Shown here one piece after another: positions 14,033 to 18,488 of a stretch of 18,488 nucleotides of DNA; within the stretch, counting starts at the first letter, position 1; each line of letters begins with the position of its first letter. The DNA comes from JBFFXF01 sp041569895 (GTDB lineage Bacteria; Planctomycetota; UBA8108; JACQVS01): contig JBFFXF010000141.1 of the NCBI GenBank assembly GCA_041569895.1, forward strand, positions 1 through 18,488. Direction: 5' to 3'. The translations under genes and the position numbers were made by a program. Under the pieces are notes generated by a model. It worked only from the letters and a program-made list of their open reading frames with translations. It was not told the DNA's origin and searched no databases.

Positions 14033-15042
14033 AGGGACGATCGACGGCAGGCAGGGACCTCGTCATCGGACTGGTGTTCCTCGGCGCGCTCGGCCTCTTC
14101 GGCTGGGGCACGTTGAAGGTCGTCACTCTCGACGTCCTCGGACGGAGCCGCGACATCGAGGTGCCGTTCTCCGAGGTCAACGGCATCCGCGTCGGTGACG
14201 ACGTCAAGTTCCACGGCTACAGCGTCGGACTGGTGACCGGCGTCGAGCCGCGCTTCGAGAGGCAGACGCGGCTGGTGGTCAAGTGCCGGATCAACACGCC
14301 GATCCGGCTGCCGGAGGACAGCCGGTTCGTGGTGCGGAGCGCCGGCCCGCTCGGCGGGCGCTTCATCGAGATCGACCGCGGCGACAGCGAGAAGCTGGTC
14401 TCGATCGAGACCGGCGCCTTCCGCGGCGAGGCCGAGGGCGACCTCTTCGACAACCTCGGTCGCCTGGTGGACGAGATCAAGGAGGGCAACGGGCTGCTCA
14501 ACCAGCTCATCCACAACGAGCGCATCGGCAGCGATTTCGAGCGCATCGTCACCGAGATCCGCGAGGTCGTCAGCTCGGTGAACGAGGGCGAGGGGATCCT
14601 CGGCGCGCTGATCAAGCGCGAGGACCTGCGGCAAAGGGCGGAGGAGTTGATCAACGACGCCGCCGCCACCATGAAGGAGATCCGCGAGGGCACCGGGACC
14701 GTCGGCAAGCTGATCAACGAGGACGAGGTCTACGACGACCTCCGGGAGGCGATCGGCAGCGTCAAGAGCTTCACGAAGCGCCTGGACGAGGGCGACGGCG
14801 CGCTGCAGATGCTCCTCAGCGACCCCGAGGTGAAAAAAGACTTGAAAGACAGTGTCGCCGCCTTTAAAGACACGATCTCTGGCATCAACGAGGGCGAGGG
14901 CACGATCGGCCAGCTCGTCAAGAACCGTGAGGCCTACGACCAGCTGATGCGCATTCTCGACAACCTCGCGGATGCGGTCGAGGACTTCCGGGAACAGGCC
15001 CCGATCAGCACCTTCGTGAACGCGATCTTTACGGGTCTGTGA
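14029..15042 (+). CDS. mlaD: MlaD-family MCE lipid-binding protein with 34-residue repeat extension
   Basis: 337 residues, roughly twice the length of E. coli MlaD. One N-terminal membrane segment (about 10-30) anchors it in the inner membrane. A single MCE domain (about 42-118; VNGIRVGDDVKFHGYSVG and SAGPLGGRFIEID) forms the lipid-conducting ring. The remainder is helical with five Glu-Gly-x-Gly motifs (EGNG 152, EGEG 186, EGTG 220, EGDG 254, EGEG 288), each exactly 34 residues apart and followed by a leucine-rich helix start such as TIGQLVKN. It ends APISTFVNAIFTGL. By analogy with PqiB and mycobacterial Mce proteins, the extension may form a helical tube across the periplasm; this is inference. 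Codons around 14831-14880 are unusually AT-rich (AAA, TTG, AGT, TTT). MlaB and MlaC homologues are not present here. Confidence 0.9.
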   Translation: MKGRSTAGRDLVIGLVFLGALGLFGWGTLKVVTLDVLGRSRDIEVPFSEVNGIRVGDDVKFHGYSVGLVTGVEPRFERQTRLVVKCRINTPIRLPEDSRFVVRSAGPLGGRFIEIDRGDSEKLVSIETGAFRGEAEGDLFDNLGRLVDEIKEGNGLLNQLIHNERIGSDFERIVTEIREVVSSVNEGEGILGALIKREDLRQRAEELINDAAATMKEIREGTGTVGKLINEDEVYDDLREAIGSVKSFTKRLDEGDGALQMLLSDPEVKKDLKDSVAAFKDTISGINEGEGTIGQLVKNREAYDQLMRILDNLADAVEDFREQAPISTFVNAIFTGL

Positions 15043-15078
15043 GGACCGGCCCGGCCCTCTGAAGGAGCGGTTCCCCGC

Positions 15079-16882
<1,804 letters not shown>

Positions 16883-16893
<11 letters not shown>

Positions 16894-18064
16894 CCACGCG
16901 ACCTGCACGGCGACTGCGACCGCAACGGCCACGAGGCCGGCGTGCGGTCTCTACATCCACGTCCCCTTCTGCTCCGTGCGCTGCCCCTTCTGCAACTTCG
17001 CCGTGACCACGGCGCGCGAGGACGTCGATCGGTGGCTCGAGGCCGTCGAGCGCGAGCTCGGGCTCCGCGCGCCGGACTGGCCGCAGGCGTTCGACACCGT
17101 GTACTTCGGGGGTGGCACGCCCTCGCTGCTCCCCGCGCGGACGATCGAACGCCTCCTGAGCGAGGTGCGCGGCCTGCTCGCGCTGACGGGAGATGCCGAG
17201 GTCACCATCGAGGTCAACCCGGGAGACCTCGCCGAGTCCGATCTCGCCCGCCTGCGCGCCGCCGGCGTCAACCGGCTCAGCCTCGGCGTCCAGTCCCTCG
17301 ACGACGGGGACCTGCGCTTCCTCGGCCGGCCGCACGACGCCGTGACCGCGAGGGAGACGTTCGCGGCGGCGCGGCGCGCCGGCTTCGCGAACATCAGCGT
17401 CGACCTGATCTACGGCCTGCCGCTGCGCGCCCGCGGCGACTGGGCGCGGCAGATCGATGAGACCGGACGACTCGGCCCGGAGCACATCTCGGCGTATACG
17501 CTGACCTGGGAGCCCGGTACGCCGCTCACGAGGCGCCGCGACGCCGGCGAGTTCCCGGAGCCGACCGAGGCCGAGACGCGAGAGCTCTTCCTCTTCACCC
17601 GCGACCGCCTCGCCCGGGCGGGCTACGAGCAGTACGAGGTCTCGAGCTTCGCCCGCGCGGAGCGCTTCCGCTCGCGCCACAACTCGAAGTACTGGGACGA
17701 GAACGCCTACCTCGGCATCGGCCCGGCGGCGCACTCCTGGCGCGACGGCCGGCGCTGGTGGAACGCACCGGGCGTGCGCGACTACGCCCGCCGGGTGCTC
17801 GAGGGCGGGTCACCCGTCGCGGGCGAGGAGGCGCTCTCGAGCGACCAGCGCCGCCTCGAGAGACTCTTCCTCGGCCTGCGAACCACCGGAGGCGTCGACC
17901 TCGACGCCTTCCGCCGCGACTTCGACACCGACCTGGTCACGGAACGTTACGAGCTCATCGCCGGCCTCGTCCGCGACGGCGAGGCCACCGTCACCGGAGC
18001 GAGACTCACCCTCACCCCCACCGGCCTCGCCATCGCCGACGCCATCGCCGTGGCGCTCTCCTGA
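16883..18064 (+). CDS. hemW: HemW-like radical SAM heme chaperone
   Basis: 393 residues. The radical SAM iron-sulfur motif is C30-SVR-C34-PF-C37-NF; the residue two after the last Cys is Phe, as in HemW, rather than the Cys of HemN, so this is probably the heme-trafficking protein and not coproporphyrinogen dehydrogenase. Also seen: GGGTPS, EVNPGDL, RLSLGVQSLDD, DLIYGLP, YEVSSFA and HNSKYW, all in the expected order. The start at ATG 16883 overlaps the end of lepA by 11 bases. A lepA-hemW pairing is also known in Firmicutes, where it precedes the hrcA-dnaK genes. An odd feature is a Thr-Ala repeat near the N-terminus (residues 9-17) encoded by degenerate 6-bp units. A repeat array begins within a few bases of the stop. 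Confidence 0.92.
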
Positions 18065-18067
18065 TCG

Positions 18068-18104
18068 CGTTCCCGTCCCCGTCCCCGTCCCCGACCCCGT
18101 GCCC
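18068..18104 (-). repeat. C-tract hexamer array, inverted copy of module B
   Basis: Six C runs of three or four (72-74, 77-80, 83-86, 89-92, 95-98 and 102-104, all plus 18000) spaced by two or three bases. Read on the minus strand this is the same GGGCAC, GGGGAC, GGGAAC series found at 2447-2519. It starts four bases after the hemW stop, with the G-rich strand as the hemW template. Confidence 0.9.
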
Positions 18105-18134
18105 AAACGCGGCCGACGAACGAAGAGGACGGGA

Positions 18135-18170
18135 ACGCAGATGACGCAGATTACGCAGATTACGCAGATT
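18135..18170 (+). repeat. Four tandem 9-bp units, ACGCAGATT
   Basis: One ACGCAGATG and three ACGCAGATT units lie head to tail. The 9-bp period differs from the 6-bp arrays beside it. There are no spacers, so this is not a CRISPR. Confidence 0.95.
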
Positions 18171-18173
18171 GAG

Positions 18174-18236
18174 GACGGACCTCGGACCTCGGATCTCGGT
18201 CTCGGAGTCGGAATCGGTATCGGACATCGGAATCGG
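18174..18236 (+). repeat. Hexamer repeat array, second copy of module A
   Basis: About ten degenerate units (GGACCTC, GGATCTC, GGAGTC, GGAATC, GGTATC) including the same 9-base variation (GGACATCGG) seen in the first array at 2223-2372. It is in the spacer between convergent genes ending at 18064 and 18393. Bases 18237-18349 that follow show no gene or repeat I can support. Confidence 0.9.
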
Positions 18237-18349
18237 ACCCGACAACGCAGGTCCTTGCTGGCGTTTCATCCTCGAAATCGCGGTTGTTCCGGGCCGTCGT
18301 GTCCTCTTGGCAGATCCCACAGCGAGTGAGGTTCGCCGAGACGAACGAC

Positions 18350-18380
18350 ACGGGCAGGCGAGCACGTCCCGCCTGCCCGT
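18350..18380 (-). terminator. Perfect 11-bp hairpin after the minus-strand gene
   Basis: ACGGGCAGGCG (18350-18360) and CGCCTGCCCGT (18370-18380) are exact reverse complements with a 9-base loop. It begins 12 bases after the stop of the minus-strand gene. The downstream minus-strand sequence GTCGTTCGTCTCGG has scattered Ts but no U tract, so it would be a hairpin-type or Rho-assisted terminator. Confidence 0.6.
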
Positions 18381-18392
18381 ACGCGCCGCGGG

Positions 18393-18488
18393 TCACCGCG
18401 TCAGCTTCGAGACCATGGCCTGAAACCGGTCGATCCGATCCAGTGCCCGTGCGACCCGCGCCTCCTCGATGTACCCCCAGGCGATCGC
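18393..18488 (-). CDS. C-terminal 31 residues of an unidentified protein (runs off the window)
   Basis: On the minus strand an open frame enters from the window edge and ends at TGA 18395-18393. It includes AIAWGYIEEARVARALDRID and ends VSKLTR. This looks like a natural amphipathic C-terminal helix, and a hairpin follows right after the stop. The pattern (hydrophobic strand, then an Ile-Glu-Glu-Ala type helix) resembles the end of fold-type I aminotransferases, but 31 residues are too few to name it. The gene is convergent with hemW. Confidence 0.5.
   Translation of the reverse strand, partial: AIAWGYIEEARVARALDRIDRFQAMVSKLTR

Noticed and set aside
18135..18236. Possible CRISPR array
   Set aside because: Units are 6 or 9 bp, directly adjacent, without spacers, and no cas gene is present.
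18160..18396. Minus-strand frame with a Cys-Gly-Ile-Cys motif between the hairpin and the repeats
   Set aside because: It begins inside the end of the partial minus gene and ends in repeat sequence; no ribosome site or second Cys pair that would make a credible zinc knuckle.

Overview
The window is GC-rich bacterial DNA (about two thirds G+C by eye) with dense, mostly plus-strand genes. A lipoprotein signal, an MCE/Mla lipid transporter and a large exported beta-propeller protein point to a Gram-negative (diderm) cell. No rRNA, tRNA or marker gene fixes the lineage. Giant PQQ-type propeller proteins with a CBM9-like tail would suit Planctomycetota or other high-GC environmental phyla, but that is inference only.

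Layout. (1) 1-363, minus strand: the N-terminal GTPase part of a FeoB-type ferrous iron transporter. A 17-bp tandem duplication sits exactly at its start. Divergent promoter-like elements around a small dyad (440-486) separate it from the next gene. (2) 649-4943: a signalling block with a soluble REC-kinase-REC hybrid histidine kinase, a minus-strand coiled-coil/zinc-ribbon protein, a small coiled-coil protein, and a response regulator with no DNA-binding output. (3) 5188-18064: seven plus-strand genes in close order, probably one long operon or two or three coupled ones. They encode an approximately 1,875-residue exported PQQ-propeller/TPR/CBM9-like protein, a lipoprotein built from about 17 aromatic-Pro-aromatic repeats, the ABC lipid transporter MlaE-MlaF-MlaD, the elongation factor LepA, and the heme chaperone HemW. 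(4) 18065-18488: a repeat-rich spacer, a strong hairpin, and the last 31 codons of an unidentified minus-strand gene.

Two features stand out. First, both tail-to-tail spacers (2185-2552 and 18065-18392) carry the same families of degenerate 6-bp repeats. One is a TCGGAA/TCGGTA type; the other is a GGGAAC/GGGGAC type with G-quadruplex spacing. No other spacer has them. In both spacers the G-tract block lies just past a gene end, with the G-rich strand as that gene's template. Second, the genes before and within the Mla cluster look like a lipid-export or outer-membrane module. MlaD carries a C-terminal extension with five motifs spaced exactly 34 residues apart, and the repeat lipoprotein ends 16 bases before mlaE, making it a candidate unrecognised envelope partner.

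All starts, promoters and terminators were read by eye. Family calls for FeoB, the histidine kinase, MlaE, MlaF, MlaD, LepA and HemW rest on clear motifs. The zinc-ribbon protein, the small coiled-coil protein, the repeat lipoprotein and the terminal partial gene are not recognised as named families.
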